DNA of 12,324 nucleotides from an uncultured Allomuricauda sp. (GCA_937911965.1 CALDPL010000110.1:1-12324), one strand, 5' to 3'; positions 1 through 8,925 are shown, numbered from the stretch's first letter. Notes: generated from the letters alone by a model not told the origin. Translations and numbers: made by a program.

Positions 1-310
1 CCGTGTAGCTGAAAAAAGGCCCCGAGTAGAACGGACTCGCCTTCAGCATGTAGCCGCGGGACGCATGATTGAGTTGCCACCGGCCATCCCGCCGATCGAG
101 CAGGCGCAGGCACTTCAACATCGCGAGCAGCGCATCGAGCCCGCGTTCGGAGTAGCCGGTTCGCTCGGCAAGCGTCGCCGTGTCCGCCGGCTCCTGTAGG
201 GCTTCGAAGATTTCCAGTTCGAGCGCGACACTGATCGCCGGCGTTTGATACAGCCCAAGCCAGGCATCCCAGACGGGCGTGTCGTCGATGACAGGCAATT
301 CCGGATTCAT
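1..310 (-). CDS. O-methyltransferase-like protein, N-terminal part (runs off window)
   Basis: The minus-strand frame opens at ATG 310-308 and stays open to the window edge (103 codons). The protein begins MNPELPVIDDTPVWDAW and continues with an alpha-helical, winged-helix-like region (ALELEIFEALQEPADTATLA, then RTGYSERGLDALLAMLK, then LLDRRDGRWQLN). This is the pattern of the dimerisation domain of class I SAM-dependent small-molecule O-methyltransferases (hydroxyneurosporene/acetylserotonin OMT type). The SAM-binding domain would lie beyond the window, so the substrate cannot be inferred. An AGGAG at 325-321 lies 10 nt before the ATG, which is unusual for Bacteroidota. The stretch is clearly more GC-rich than the SusC and LacI genes beside it. 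It is probably foreign DNA or the other half of a chimeric assembly join at about 375. The open frame is clear; the family assignment is by pattern only. Confidence 0.7.
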   Translation of the reverse strand, partial: MNPELPVIDDTPVWDAWLGLYQTPAISVALELEIFEALQEPADTATLAERTGYSERGLDALLAMLKCLRLLDRRDGRWQLNHASRGYMLKASPFYSGPFFSYT

Positions 311-903
311 TGCAGTGCTGCTCCTACTTTTGGTGCCGGGCCGGCTCGCGAATCATAGCGGTCGCCGCGCGACTGGGCTTCGGCGGCCGAGGCCACGGGA
401 ACTTCGGAAAGTTCCTCGCCGGAAAGGGTGACCACAGATCCTGTCAAATCCGATCTTCGTGCGGTACCATAACCAATGACCACCACTTCATCCAATTGGG
501 AAGCGGATTCCTCCATGGTGACATTGATGGTCCCATTTGAACCCACGGTCCTCGAAGCCGAAGTGAATCCCAGATAGGTAAAATCCAGGACACTTGCAGC
601 GCTGCTGACCCTTATTTCATAATTGCCATCGAAATCGGTGGCCACTCCATTGGTGGTGCCGCGCTCCACAACGGATACCCCGGGCAGGGGCGTACCGTTT
701 GCATCGCTCACCGTCCCGGTCACGGTCAATTGCACGGTCTGGGACTGCAAAGGGTCCGCCGAACCATCCGGGGTCAAATCCGATACGGCAGCCATTGCGG
801 GCATAAATGCCCATAGGTGCCCCAACAGCACCAAGAACACTTTCTTCCTTAAAAAAAAGAATGTTTTTTCCATTAAAGTTGTTTTTGAGTTAATTTTTTG
901 CAT
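307..903 (-). pseudogene. SusC-like TonB-dependent receptor, N-terminal fragment (3' truncated)
   Basis: Residues 1-39 form a signal peptide with a basic patch (FLRKK) and a hydrophobic core ending near AMA. Residues about 60-131 are the carboxypeptidase-regulatory-like beta-sandwich that opens SusC proteins (GTVSDANGTPLPGVSV, ATDFDGNYEI, FTYLGF). Residues 138-156 (LDEVVVIGYGTARRSDLTG) are the TonB-box and plug entrance. SusC proteins are usually around 1000 residues, but here recognisable family sequence stops at VPVASAAEA (residue 176, base 376). A GC-rich tail of 22 residues follows, ending in a TGA that overlaps the ATG of the methyltransferase frame. The plug and beta-barrel are missing, so this cannot make a receptor. 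Start ATG 903 was chosen; ATG at 870 (residue 12) is also plausible. The intact gene would have imported oligosaccharides across the outer membrane, probably under control of the divergent LacI. The break may be biological or an assembly artefact. Confidence 0.85.
321..357 (-). promoter_or_regulatory. Possible -10 element and Shine-Dalgarno of the methyltransferase gene
   Basis: On the minus strand TATGAT (357-352) resembles a sigma70 -10 box, and AGGAG (325-321) is a good Shine-Dalgarno 10 nt from the ATG at 310. No convincing -35 is visible; its expected place falls at or beyond the junction with the susC fragment near 375. A proteobacterial-style SD/-10 pair next to a Bacteroidota gene supports a different origin for 1-375. 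Confidence 0.35.
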
Positions 904-947
904 GATCGCCTAGTCAGGGCATTTTCGAGTTTGTCATTAAAATTGTT

Positions 948-961
948 TGTAATCGATTGCA
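948..961. promoter_or_regulatory. LacI-type operator 1 (AATCGATT palindrome)
   Basis: TGTAATCGATTGCA is a near-perfect palindrome with a central CpG, typical of LacI-family operators. It lies immediately downstream of the candidate susC -7 element. With the copies at 1088 and 1143 it belongs to a three-member set found only in the gap between susC and the LacI gene, so that LacI (1182-2246) is the likely ligand. Confidence 0.6.
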
Positions 962-962
962 C

Positions 963-992
963 CAAATTATATATTTATTCTGAAAATGCAAA
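963..992 (-). promoter_or_regulatory. Candidate susC promoter (Bacteroidota type)
   Basis: On the minus strand TTTG (992-989) is followed after 19 nt by TAATTTG (969-963, within TATAATTTG). This is close to the Bacteroidota pattern of TTTG, about 19 nt, then TAnnTTTG; the -7 has one spacer base too few for an exact match. The expected transcription start falls inside the AATCGATT palindrome that begins two bases further on, a layout suited to repression. Confidence 0.45.
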
Positions 993-1087
993 AAAACCAA
1001 TGAATTTTTTAATAAATACCTAAACTTTGTCCCATGAAATTGCAGGTTTGGGCCGCAAAAAGGCTGTATTGCCAACTATTTGGCTGA

Positions 1088-1101
1088 TGTAATCGATTAT
1101 T
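1088..1101. promoter_or_regulatory. LacI-type operator 2 (AATCGATT palindrome)
   Basis: TGTAATCGATTATT shares the TGTAATCGATT half-and-core with the copy at 948. It lies just upstream of the candidate lacI promoter, 140 bp centre to centre from operator 1 and 55 bp from operator 3. The spacing would allow looping between sites, but that is inference. Confidence 0.6.
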
Positions 1102-1134
1102 TTGTATTTAAATTGGGGAATTTGTTATATTTTG
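1101..1134 (+). promoter_or_regulatory. Candidate promoter of the first lacI gene
   Basis: TTTG (1101-1104) and TATATTTTG (1126-1134) resemble a Bacteroidota promoter, but the 21-nt spacer and the three-base gap inside the -7 element are imperfect. The start site would fall near 1140, just before operator 3 and about 40 nt before the ATG, so autorepression is plausible. Confidence 0.3.
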
Positions 1135-1142
1135 AAAATATT

Positions 1143-1156
1143 TTCAATCGATTACA
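1143..1156. promoter_or_regulatory. LacI-type operator 3 (AATCGATT palindrome)
   Basis: TTCAATCGATTACA carries the same AATCGATT core and, read on the other strand, the same TGTAATCGATT arm as operators 1 and 2. It lies 26 nt upstream of the lacI ATG and just after the probable start of transcription, suggesting negative autoregulation. Confidence 0.6.
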
Positions 1157-1181
1157 TACATTTGTCCTGAAATGACATGCT

Positions 1182-2246
1182 ATGGCAAAAAACGAAAAGG
1201 TCACCATTTATGATATTTCCAAAAAGCTGAACATTAGTGCAGCCACGGTCTCCCGCGCTTTGAACAACAATCCGAAAATCAGTCTAAAGACCCGGGAACT
1301 CGTGTTGAAAACGGCCCAGGAGCTGAACTACAAGCAAAATAGGCTGGCATTGGCCCTGAAAAGTGGAAAGACCAACAGTATCGGGGTGATCGTTCCCTAT
1401 ATCAATCGAAACTTTTTCTCCGCCGTCATTTATGGAATTGAAAAATTACTTGCCCCCCACGGTTACAATGTGATCATTTGTCAGTCCCATGAGGACGCGA
1501 ACAACGAGGCAAACCATATTGCGGCCCTTCTGAATACCCAAGTTGACGGCATATTCATGTCGGTGTCCAAGACCACCCAGGACACCTCCCATATTGAAAA
1601 AATACTGGAGAACGGGACCCCACTGATATTCTTTGACCGTAAAAAGGATATCCCCGGGGTAAGCTCAGTCACAATAGATGACTTCCGGGGAGGGTATATG
1701 GCCACCGAGCACTTGATCCAACAAGGGGCCCGTAGGGTGGCGCACTTTTGCGGGGATCTGAACCTGGAAATTTATCGCAACAGGCACAACGGCTATTTAA
1801 AGGCCCTGGAGGATTATGATATTCCCTTGGACAATGGCCTGATCGTGCACACCAACAGTAGAATCGAGGCCGGTGCCGACGCCCTGGCCAAGCTTTGGTC
1901 CAAAAAGAAACGTCCGGATGCCATATTCTCCTCCAGTGATTACGCTGCCCTGGGAGCAATTCAGGAACTGAGGAAGTTGGAGGTCGAAATTCCGGATGAA
2001 GTGGGGGTGGTCGGTTTCAGTAACGAACCCTTTACAAAATATATGGAGCTTCCCATGTCCTCAGTGGACCAGACCCCTGCCACCATGGGGGAACTTGCCG
2101 CCCAAGTGTTTCTCGAACAGATCAATAACGATCAACACGTTCTTTCCGTGGAAAAACGGGATGTGTTGGCCCCTGAATTGATCGTACGCCGATCATCGGA
2201 CAAAAAAAGGACCCTTATAGGGAAACACCCCGTTTCCAAGGGATAA
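1182..2246 (+). CDS. LacI-family transcriptional regulator
   Basis: This 354-residue cytoplasmic repressor has the usual LacI length and layout. Residues 8-27 form the helix-turn-helix (YDISKKLNISAATVSRALNN), residues about 51-60 the hinge helix (KQNRLALALK), and from SIGVIVP (66-72) onward the periplasmic-binding-protein-like effector domain, including VDGIFMS, FFDRK, DAIFSSSD and VGVVGFSNEP. The start at 1182 is set by the HTH position. The gene is divergent from the broken susC, and three TGTAATCGATT-type palindromes fill the gap, so it probably represses both susC and itself. The effector is unknown; a uronate or its metabolite is a reasonable guess because uxaA and uxaB are adjacent. Its 3' end overlaps the 3' end of convergent uxaA by 32 bp. 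Confidence 0.93.
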   Translation: MAKNEKVTIYDISKKLNISAATVSRALNNNPKISLKTRELVLKTAQELNYKQNRLALALKSGKTNSIGVIVPYINRNFFSAVIYGIEKLLAPHGYNVIICQSHEDANNEANHIAALLNTQVDGIFMSVSKTTQDTSHIEKILENGTPLIFFDRKKDIPGVSSVTIDDFRGGYMATEHLIQQGARRVAHFCGDLNLEIYRNRHNGYLKALEDYDIPLDNGLIVHTNSRIEAGADALAKLWSKKKRPDAIFSSSDYAALGAIQELRKLEVEIPDEVGVVGFSNEPFTKYMELPMSSVDQTPATMGELAAQVFLEQINNDQHVLSVEKRDVLAPELIVRRSSDKKRTLIGKHPVSKG

Positions 2247-3825
2247 AATCGTGTTGATTGAGCAACATCGCCTTGGTTTTTTCTTCTCCCGAGGCCACTT
2301 TTACAATGAACTCCAATAGTTCCTCCCCCATTTCTTCTATGGTTTTTTCCCCTTTGATCACCGGACCCGCATCCACGTCGATGATATCCGGCATTCTACT
2401 GGCCAACTCGCTGTTGGAAGACAATTTTACCACAGGGGTCACGGGATTCCCGGTGGGCGTGCCCAATCCAGTGGTGAATACCATCATATTGGCTCCCGAA
2501 CCCGCCAGGGCCGTTGTGCTTTCCACATCGTTGCCCGGAGTGCAGAGCAGGTTGAGTCCGGGCTTGGTCACATATTCCCCGTAATCCAACACATCGGTAA
2601 CCGGGGAGGTCCCACCTTTTTTTGCGGCCCCTGCGGATTTCATGGCGTCCGTGATCAATCCATCCTTGATGTTCCCGGGCGATGGGTTCATGTCGAATCC
2701 GGAACCGGCATCGATCACCGACCGTTCATAGTCCCGCATGAGCTCCAAGAAACGTTGTCCGTCCGCATCATCCACACAACGGTTCACAAGTTCCTGTTCC
2801 ACCCCACTGAGTTCGGGGAATTCGGCCAGAATCGGGGAACCGCCCAACGCGGCCAGGAGATCTGAGGCATAGCCAAGTGCCGGATTGGCGGAGATTCCCG
2901 AAAATCCATCAGAGCCGCCACATTCCAGTCCCAATTTTATTTTGGAAAGCGGAGCGGGTTTCCGCTGGATCTTGTCGGCTTCCTTGATCGCGGCAAAAGA
3001 ATCACTGATGATGGCGGACAGCATTTCTTCCACGGTTCCCATTTTTTGCTGTTCGTAGATCAGTACGGGCTTTTGAATGTTCGGATTGATGGCCTCCAAA
3101 GCTTTTTTGAAAATGTCGATCTGCAGGTTCTGACATCCCAAGCTCAGGACCGTGGCCCCCGCAACATTGGGATTGTTCACATAACCGGCCAAAAGTTTCG
3201 CCAACATTTGGGAATCCTGTCGAATCCCCCCACAACCTCCCGGATGCGTGATGAACCTTACTTCGATGGAATTGAAAAAACCCTCCTCCCGTTCAGGTTT
3301 TTGGGGCTCGTTCCCAGATCCGGGTTTCAATAGATTCCGGAGCATGAGTTGATGGGCACTGGGCTTTCGGGGAACCAATTCATTTTCAAAGACCTCCCGT
3401 AGCACCTCGATATTCCTGTTCTCACAGAACACCAAGGGGAAGAACAACCATACGTTGGCGGTCCCCACCTGTCCGTCGGGACGGTGGAACCCCATGAAGG
3501 TCCTGTCCTTCCATTTGTCCACATTCGGGGGGGACCATTTGAATTCTTTGGTCCTGCCCGAGGTGGGCTGGGTCTGGTGCTTGACATTTTCAGTGGTCAA
3601 CAGGCCCCCCTTTGGAATGGCTCGTACCGCCTTCCCGACCAATACCCCGTACATTCTTATGGGATCCTCCGATTCCAAATCTTCCAAGGCTATTTTGTGT
3701 TTGGCCCTGGTGTCGTTCACAAAGCTTATGGTCTGCCCTTCAAAGTCCACTGTTGTGCCTGCGGCATAGTCGATCAATGCTATGGCAATATTGTCCCGTT
3801 CGTGAATTTTTATCAAGGTTTTCAT
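2215..3825 (-). CDS. uxaA: Altronate dehydratase (UxaA family)
   Basis: Catalyses dehydration of D-altronate to 2-keto-3-deoxy-D-gluconate in the cytoplasm, the third step of galacturonate breakdown. At 536 residues it is slightly longer than typical UxaA (about 495). Residues 1-~85 form the N-terminal SAF-like domain. The catalytic body follows, with family motifs FMGFHRPDGQVGTANVW (110-126), HPGGCGG (194-200), SLGCQN (228-233) and ECGGSDGFSGISANPALG (301-318), then LCTPGNDVEST and GLGTPTGNP near the C-terminus. The conserved cysteines and histidine fit the metal-dependent chemistry of the family. A polar stretch at about 150-185 may account for the extra length. It is the last gene of the minus-strand run, 27 nt after uxaB, and its 3' end overlaps lacI. 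Related hexarate dehydratases (GarD-like) share the fold, but the uxaB neighbour makes altronate the best substrate guess. Confidence 0.93.
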   Translation of the reverse strand: MKTLIKIHERDNIAIALIDYAAGTTVDFEGQTISFVNDTRAKHKIALEDLESEDPIRMYGVLVGKAVRAIPKGGLLTTENVKHQTQPTSGRTKEFKWSPPNVDKWKDRTFMGFHRPDGQVGTANVWLFFPLVFCENRNIEVLREVFENELVPRKPSAHQLMLRNLLKPGSGNEPQKPEREEGFFNSIEVRFITHPGGCGGIRQDSQMLAKLLAGYVNNPNVAGATVLSLGCQNLQIDIFKKALEAINPNIQKPVLIYEQQKMGTVEEMLSAIISDSFAAIKEADKIQRKPAPLSKIKLGLECGGSDGFSGISANPALGYASDLLAALGGSPILAEFPELSGVEQELVNRCVDDADGQRFLELMRDYERSVIDAGSGFDMNPSPGNIKDGLITDAMKSAGAAKKGGTSPVTDVLDYGEYVTKPGLNLLCTPGNDVESTTALAGSGANMMVFTTGLGTPTGNPVTPVVKLSSNSELASRMPDIIDVDAGPVIKGEKTIEEMGEELLEFIVKVASGEEKTKAMLLNQHDFIPWKRGVSL

Positions 3826-3852
3826 GATCTCAAAATATTATAGGGCCACGTC

Positions 3853-5319
3853 TTAGCCCATTACACTATTGCGTTCCGAAAATTTCTTCAAAGCCTTCTC
3901 AACGCCCATGGCATCGATCAATTCCAATGCCTTGGCCACAGATCGGGCCAAGGAAGGAATTCGGTTCAGGTCCATCTCCCATAGGTCCAGGTTCGAAAGG
4001 GCGCCCTTTGCAATCCTATCGTAATCTTCCTCGGTCCACAACTCGTTGAAAAAATCAACGATTTGTCCATCGTCCTGTACTGCCAAGGCCTCCCTCCGCC
4101 ACTCCCCTTTATAGAAGCGGATCAAACTGGCCAGGGAAAAGGTCAAATTCGTTGGCAGGCTGCCAAATTTTTCATGGTAGGCCAACAAACTTGGGAGCAC
4201 CCTTACCTTGAATTTTGAAATTGAATTCAAGGCGATGCTCGACAAAAAATGGTTGATGAACGGGTTTCTGAAGCGGTCAAATACTTCTTCGGCAAAACTG
4301 TCCACCTCCTCTTTGGGCAAGGGCAGGGTGGGGTTGATTTCTTCAAAGACCGCTTGTTTCAAGAAAGCCTCCGTAAAGGGACTGTCCATGGTTTCCTTTA
4401 CCGTCCTGTTTCCAAACATCAGGGACAGGGGCACCACGGCCGTATGCGCACCGTTCAGTATCCGGACTTTCCTTTCCCGGTAAGGTTTTAGGTCCTTCAC
4501 AAAAATAATGTCCAAACCTACGGTATCTGCCGGAAACTCCGCCGCCACTGAGGCCGGTCCTTCAATTGCCCAAAAATGAAAAGGCTCCGCCACGACCATC
4601 AATTCATCTTTATACCCCAGGGATTGCTGGATAGTTTCGGAGTCTCCTTCCGGAAACCCCGGCACAATCCGGTCCACCAGGGTGTTGTGGAAGCTGTTGT
4701 GCTCTTCCACCCAATCGATGAATTCCTTCCCCAAGTCCCAATCATTGGCATACTGGAGGACTATACTTTTTAGGGTTTCCGCATTGTGGTTGATCAGTTC
4801 ACAGGGGATGATGGTAAGACCCTTCTCAGGGGCTCCCTCAAAATGCAGGAACCTTTTGTGGAGCAGGGCGACCATCTTGGCCGGAAAACTGCTTGGGCAT
4901 TGTACATAATCCTTATCGTCCGGATTGTATGCGATACCGGCCTCCGTGGTGTTTGATATCAAAAATTCCAAGCCTTCCTCTTCGGCCAGGGCAAGGAACT
5001 CCCCGTAATCGGAATAAGGGTTTATGCCTTTCTGTACACAGGATATTACTCTTTTTTTGTCGATCAGCTCTCCTTTTGCGACCCCTCTCATAAAAAGGGT
5101 ATAAAGGCCTTCTTGGGCATTTATCGTAGGGATGAGGCCTCCATTCAAGGGCTGGACCAATACAACCCCCGCATTTAAGCCAGTCTTGTCATTGAGTAAA
5201 TCAATTACATAGTCCACAAAGGCCCTTAAGAAATTGCCCTCGCCAAACTGTACTACCTTTATGGGCAGTTTATCGGTCATTCCGACCGTGGTTCTATTCA
5301 AATCCTTCATTGATTCCAT
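3853..5319 (-). CDS. uxaB: Tagaturonate reductase (altronate oxidoreductase)
   Basis: NADH-dependent reduction of D-tagaturonate to D-altronate. The 488-residue protein has the polyol-specific long-chain dehydrogenase (mannitol dehydrogenase) layout: a nucleotide-binding start KVVQFGEGNFLRAFVDYV (21-38); CELINHNA (173-180) and NTLVDRIVPGFP (212-223); and the catalytic signature KVRILNGAHT (284-293), where Lys284, Asn289 and His292 match the family's catalytic and substrate positions. The length fits UxaB (about 480). The related fructuronate reductase UxuB is possible, but adjacent uxaA argues for UxaB. The start at 5319 (MESMKDLN) was taken; the ATG three codons later is equally possible. 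It lies 10 nt after dctM stops, so it is probably co-transcribed with the TRAP genes, although its GC content is far lower than theirs. Confidence 0.92.
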   Translation of the reverse strand: MESMKDLNRTTVGMTDKLPIKVVQFGEGNFLRAFVDYVIDLLNDKTGLNAGVVLVQPLNGGLIPTINAQEGLYTLFMRGVAKGELIDKKRVISCVQKGINPYSDYGEFLALAEEEGLEFLISNTTEAGIAYNPDDKDYVQCPSSFPAKMVALLHKRFLHFEGAPEKGLTIIPCELINHNAETLKSIVLQYANDWDLGKEFIDWVEEHNSFHNTLVDRIVPGFPEGDSETIQQSLGYKDELMVVAEPFHFWAIEGPASVAAEFPADTVGLDIIFVKDLKPYRERKVRILNGAHTAVVPLSLMFGNRTVKETMDSPFTEAFLKQAVFEEINPTLPLPKEEVDSFAEEVFDRFRNPFINHFLSSIALNSISKFKVRVLPSLLAYHEKFGSLPTNLTFSLASLIRFYKGEWRREALAVQDDGQIVDFFNELWTEEDYDRIAKGALSNLDLWEMDLNRIPSLARSVAKALELIDAMGVEKALKKFSERNSVMG

Positions 5320-5329
5320 AAATTATAAA

Positions 5330-6625
5330 TCACAGTCCGAACAATCTTGGCAGCCAGAGGCTGAGGGCCGGGATATAGGTGATCAGCAGCACGGCGGCGA
5401 GCATGGCCAGGAACAGGGGGAACAGGGGCCTTATGACCTTGGCGATGGTGGTCCCGGCGATCCCTACCCCCACGAAGAGCACCGATCCCACCGGGGGGGT
5501 GCAGAGCCCGACGCAGAGGTTCATCACCATGACGATCCCGAACTGCACGGGGTCCATTCCCATGGCCGTGACAATGGGCAGGAAAATGGGGGTGAATATC
5601 AACACGGCCGGGGTCATGTCCATGAAGGTCCCCACCAACAGCAGCAGCAGGTTGATGATCAACAGGATCACGATGGGGTTGTCGCTGAGCCCCAACATGG
5701 CATCGGCGATGCCCTGGGGGACGTTCTCGAAGGACATCGCCCAGGACATCCCCATGGAGGCCCCGATCAGGAGCATCACCACGGCGGTGGTCACGCAGGA
5801 CTCCAGCAGGATCCCGGGGAGGTCCCCCGGGGAGATCTCCCTGTAGGCGAATCCCAGCACCAGGGTGTAGAGCACCGCGATGGCCGAGGCCTCGGTGGCG
5901 GTGAACATGCCCGCGACGATCCCGCCCATGACCACCACCAGGAGCATCAGGCTGGGGAAGGCCCGCACAAAGGTCCTTGCCACCTCCCCCAGGGAGCTTC
6001 TCTTGCCCACGGCCAGGCCCTTCTTGCGGGCCCAGAGGTAGGCCACCACCATCAGGAAGAGCCCGGTGAGGATCCCGGGGATGTACCCGGCCATGAACAG
6101 GGCCGCTATGGAGACCCCGCCGCTGGCCAGGGAGTAGACGATCAGCACGTTGCTGGGGGGGATCACCAGGCCGGTGGTGGCCGAGGTGACGTTCACGGCC
6201 GCCCCGAACTCCTTGGAGTAGCCCTCCTTCTCCATCTCCGGCCCCAGGATGCTCCCCATGGCCGAGGCCGAGGCCATGGCCGATCCGGCGATGGCCCCCA
6301 TGAGCATGGCCGCCATGACGTTGATCATGGCCAGCCCCCCGGGCAGGGCCCCCACCAGGGTCTTGGCGAAGGCGATCAGCCTGTGGGCGATCCCCCCCTT
6401 GTTCATCAGCTGGCCCGAGAGCACGAACAGCGGGATCGCCAGAAGGGCGAAGCTGTCCAGGCCGGTGGCCATGCGCTGGGAGACCGTGGTCAGGGCCGGA
6501 AGGGCCGGGATGCTCACCAGCATGGTCAGCAGGGAGGAGATCGCGATGCTCCAGGCCACCGGGGTCCCGATGGCCATCAGGAAGATGAAACTGGTCAGCA
6601 GCACCAGTACGGGAATGTGTTCCAT
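5330..6625 (-). CDS. dctM: TRAP transporter large permease subunit (DctM family)
   Basis: The 431-residue, very hydrophobic inner-membrane protein has the length and about a dozen membrane spans of DctM subunits, which carry the substrate path of TRAP transporters and use a sodium gradient. Family landmarks are visible: GQLMNKGGIAHRLIAFA (71-87), the glycine/alanine-rich GAIAGSAMASASAMGS (110-125), IPPSN (155-159) and, near the end, LCVGLCTPPVG. It follows dctQ as TGA-C-ATG (one intervening base), implying translational coupling. The neighbours uxaB, uxaA and eda suggest a hexuronate or related sugar-acid substrate. A dense set of open frames on the other strand is a by-product of high GC, not genes. 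Confidence 0.95.
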   Translation of the reverse strand: MEHIPVLVLLTSFIFLMAIGTPVAWSIAISSLLTMLVSIPALPALTTVSQRMATGLDSFALLAIPLFVLSGQLMNKGGIAHRLIAFAKTLVGALPGGLAMINVMAAMLMGAIAGSAMASASAMGSILGPEMEKEGYSKEFGAAVNVTSATTGLVIPPSNVLIVYSLASGGVSIAALFMAGYIPGILTGLFLMVVAYLWARKKGLAVGKRSSLGEVARTFVRAFPSLMLLVVVMGGIVAGMFTATEASAIAVLYTLVLGFAYREISPGDLPGILLESCVTTAVVMLLIGASMGMSWAMSFENVPQGIADAMLGLSDNPIVILLIINLLLLLVGTFMDMTPAVLIFTPIFLPIVTAMGMDPVQFGIVMVMNLCVGLCTPPVGSVLFVGVGIAGTTIAKVIRPLFPLFLAMLAAVLLITYIPALSLWLPRLFGL

Positions 6626-6626
6626 G

Positions 6627-7130
6627 TCATTTTTTCTTTAGAAGGTCGTCGATTTTATAGTATACGATCAGGATGCCGGCCAGGGGGACCACCGTGTAGA
6701 CCAGGGCCAGGGGCACCCCCAGGGCGGCCGAGCGCTGGCCCAGCACATAGCTGATGTAGACCAGCCTGCCCCCGCCCACCACCAGGGCCGACAGGGCGAA
6801 GAGCACCACCAGGGAGGTGACCAGGTGCCCCATCAGGCGCCGGGCCCTTTCCCCGGCCCGCATGGGCAGCAGGTCGATCGCCACGTGCATGTTGCGCCCC
6901 GAGACGTAGGCCGCCCCAAGCACCCCCACCCAGATCATCAGGTAGCGGGAGAGCTCGTCGGTGAAGTGGCTCGGGTCCCCGGTGACGTAGCGGCTGAAGA
7001 CCTGCCAGAGCACGTTGAGCACCATAAGGGCCATGATCCCCACCAGGGCCCGGCCCAGGACCAGGTCCACCCATCCCCGGAGCCCCATATGGCCCCTGTC
7101 CCTTTCGGCTTTGTTGCTTTCCGTTCCCAT
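6627..7130 (-). CDS. dctQ: TRAP transporter small permease subunit (DctQ family)
   Basis: This is a 167-residue membrane protein with four predicted spans (about 24-46, 63-78, 103-123, 138-157), the standard DctQ topology. The signature FTDELSRYLMIWVGVLGAAY (56-75), followed by a conserved His (H82) in NMHVAIDLLP, is typical of the family. It partners DctM in the inner membrane. It starts one base after the dctP stop (TGA-C-ATG) and ends one base before dctM. Its last codons (KIDDLLKKK) are AT-rich, unlike the rest of the gene. Confidence 0.93.
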   Translation of the reverse strand: MGTESNKAERDRGHMGLRGWVDLVLGRALVGIMALMVLNVLWQVFSRYVTGDPSHFTDELSRYLMIWVGVLGAAYVSGRNMHVAIDLLPMRAGERARRLMGHLVTSLVVLFALSALVVGGGRLVYISYVLGQRSAALGVPLALVYTVVPLAGILIVYYKIDDLLKKK

Positions 7131-7131
7131 G

Positions 7132-8115
<984 letters not shown>

Positions 8116-8116
8116 G

Positions 8117-8791
8117 CTATCCTTTCCCCTTTAGTTCCGCGATCGTCCCGATGGCCTCCCGAACCCTTTGCCCCAGGGCCCCGAAGTCCCGTCGTTCCAA
8201 CAGTTCCCCGGAGATCAGCTGGGAGCCCATCCCCACACAGGCCGCCCCGGCGGAGAACCAGGCCCCCAGGCTCTCCCGGGTCGGGGAGACCCCCCCGGTG
8301 GGCATCACCTCGGTCCAGGGGTGCGGCCCGAGGACCGCCCGCACGAAGCCCGGGCCGTAGGTGCCCCCGGGGAAGAGCTTGACGATCTCGCAGCCCAGCT
8401 CCTCGGCACGGGCGATCTCCCCGAGGCTCCCGCAGCCCGCGCTCCACAGAACCTTGCGGCGGTTGCACGCCAGGGCGATGTCCTCGCGAAGCACCGGGGT
8501 CACCACGAAGTTCGCCCCCAGGGCCATGAACTGCGAGGCCGAGGCCGCGTCGGGGACCGAGCCCACCCCAAGGATCATCCCGGGAAGCTCCCCAAGGGCA
8601 AATTTGCTCAGCTCCCCGAAGACCTCGTGGGCGAAGTCCCCGCGGGCGGTGAACTCCAGAAGGCGGGCGCCCCCCTCGTAACAGGCCCGAAGGACCCCCT
8701 TGCCCAGCTCCACATCCGGGTGGAAGAACAGCGGGACGAGCCCCGTGTCGCGCATCGCCTGGGCGACCTCATGTCTTTTGTATTGTGCCAT
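8117..8791 (-). CDS. eda: KDPG (2-keto-3-deoxy-6-phosphogluconate) aldolase
   Basis: Class I aldolase that cleaves KDPG to pyruvate and glyceraldehyde-3-phosphate, the last step of hexuronate catabolism. The 224-residue length is normal. Visible features are LLEFTARG (44-51) with catalytic Glu46, GVGSVPDAASASQFMALGA (75-93) as the strand-3/loop motif, FVVTPV (95-100), and IVKLFPG (136-142) with the Schiff-base Lys138, followed by MPTGGVSP (163-170) for phosphate binding. The usual PGC-TPTE motif is altered to SAGCGSLGE (117-125). It is the first gene of the minus-strand run, with about 250 nt of untranslated leader after the probable promoter. KDG kinase, needed to make its substrate, is not in the window. 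Confidence 0.93.
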   Translation of the reverse strand: MAQYKRHEVAQAMRDTGLVPLFFHPDVELGKGVLRACYEGGARLLEFTARGDFAHEVFGELSKFALGELPGMILGVGSVPDAASASQFMALGANFVVTPVLREDIALACNRRKVLWSAGCGSLGEIARAEELGCEIVKLFPGGTYGPGFVRAVLGPHPWTEVMPTGGVSPTRESLGAWFSAGAACVGMGSQLISGELLERRDFGALGQRVREAIGTIAELKGKG

Positions 8792-8905
8792 GTACCGTGT
8801 TTTTGGTTAATGTACCTTAATAATATAATGTATGGGTGTGGTCCTGCTGGAATACAGAACCGGGTCAAAATGTTTCTCTTGGACCGTATCTTTTGAGAAT
8901 TCAAA

Positions 8906-8925
8906 ACGGTTTGCACCTAAACCGT
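8906..8925 (-). other. Inverted repeat in the eda leader
   Basis: ACGGTTT (8906-8912) and AAACCGT (8919-8925) form a 7-bp stem with a 6-nt loop. On the minus strand the stem is followed directly by TTTTG, so it could act as a weak attenuator or a processing stem inside the leader of the eda operon. The rest of the gap 8792-9040 shows nothing else clear and no small ORF that I trust. Confidence 0.3.

Noticed and set aside
310..913. Plus-strand frames opposite the susC fragment
   Set aside because: Shadow frames of a clear SusC N-terminus, with no family pattern.
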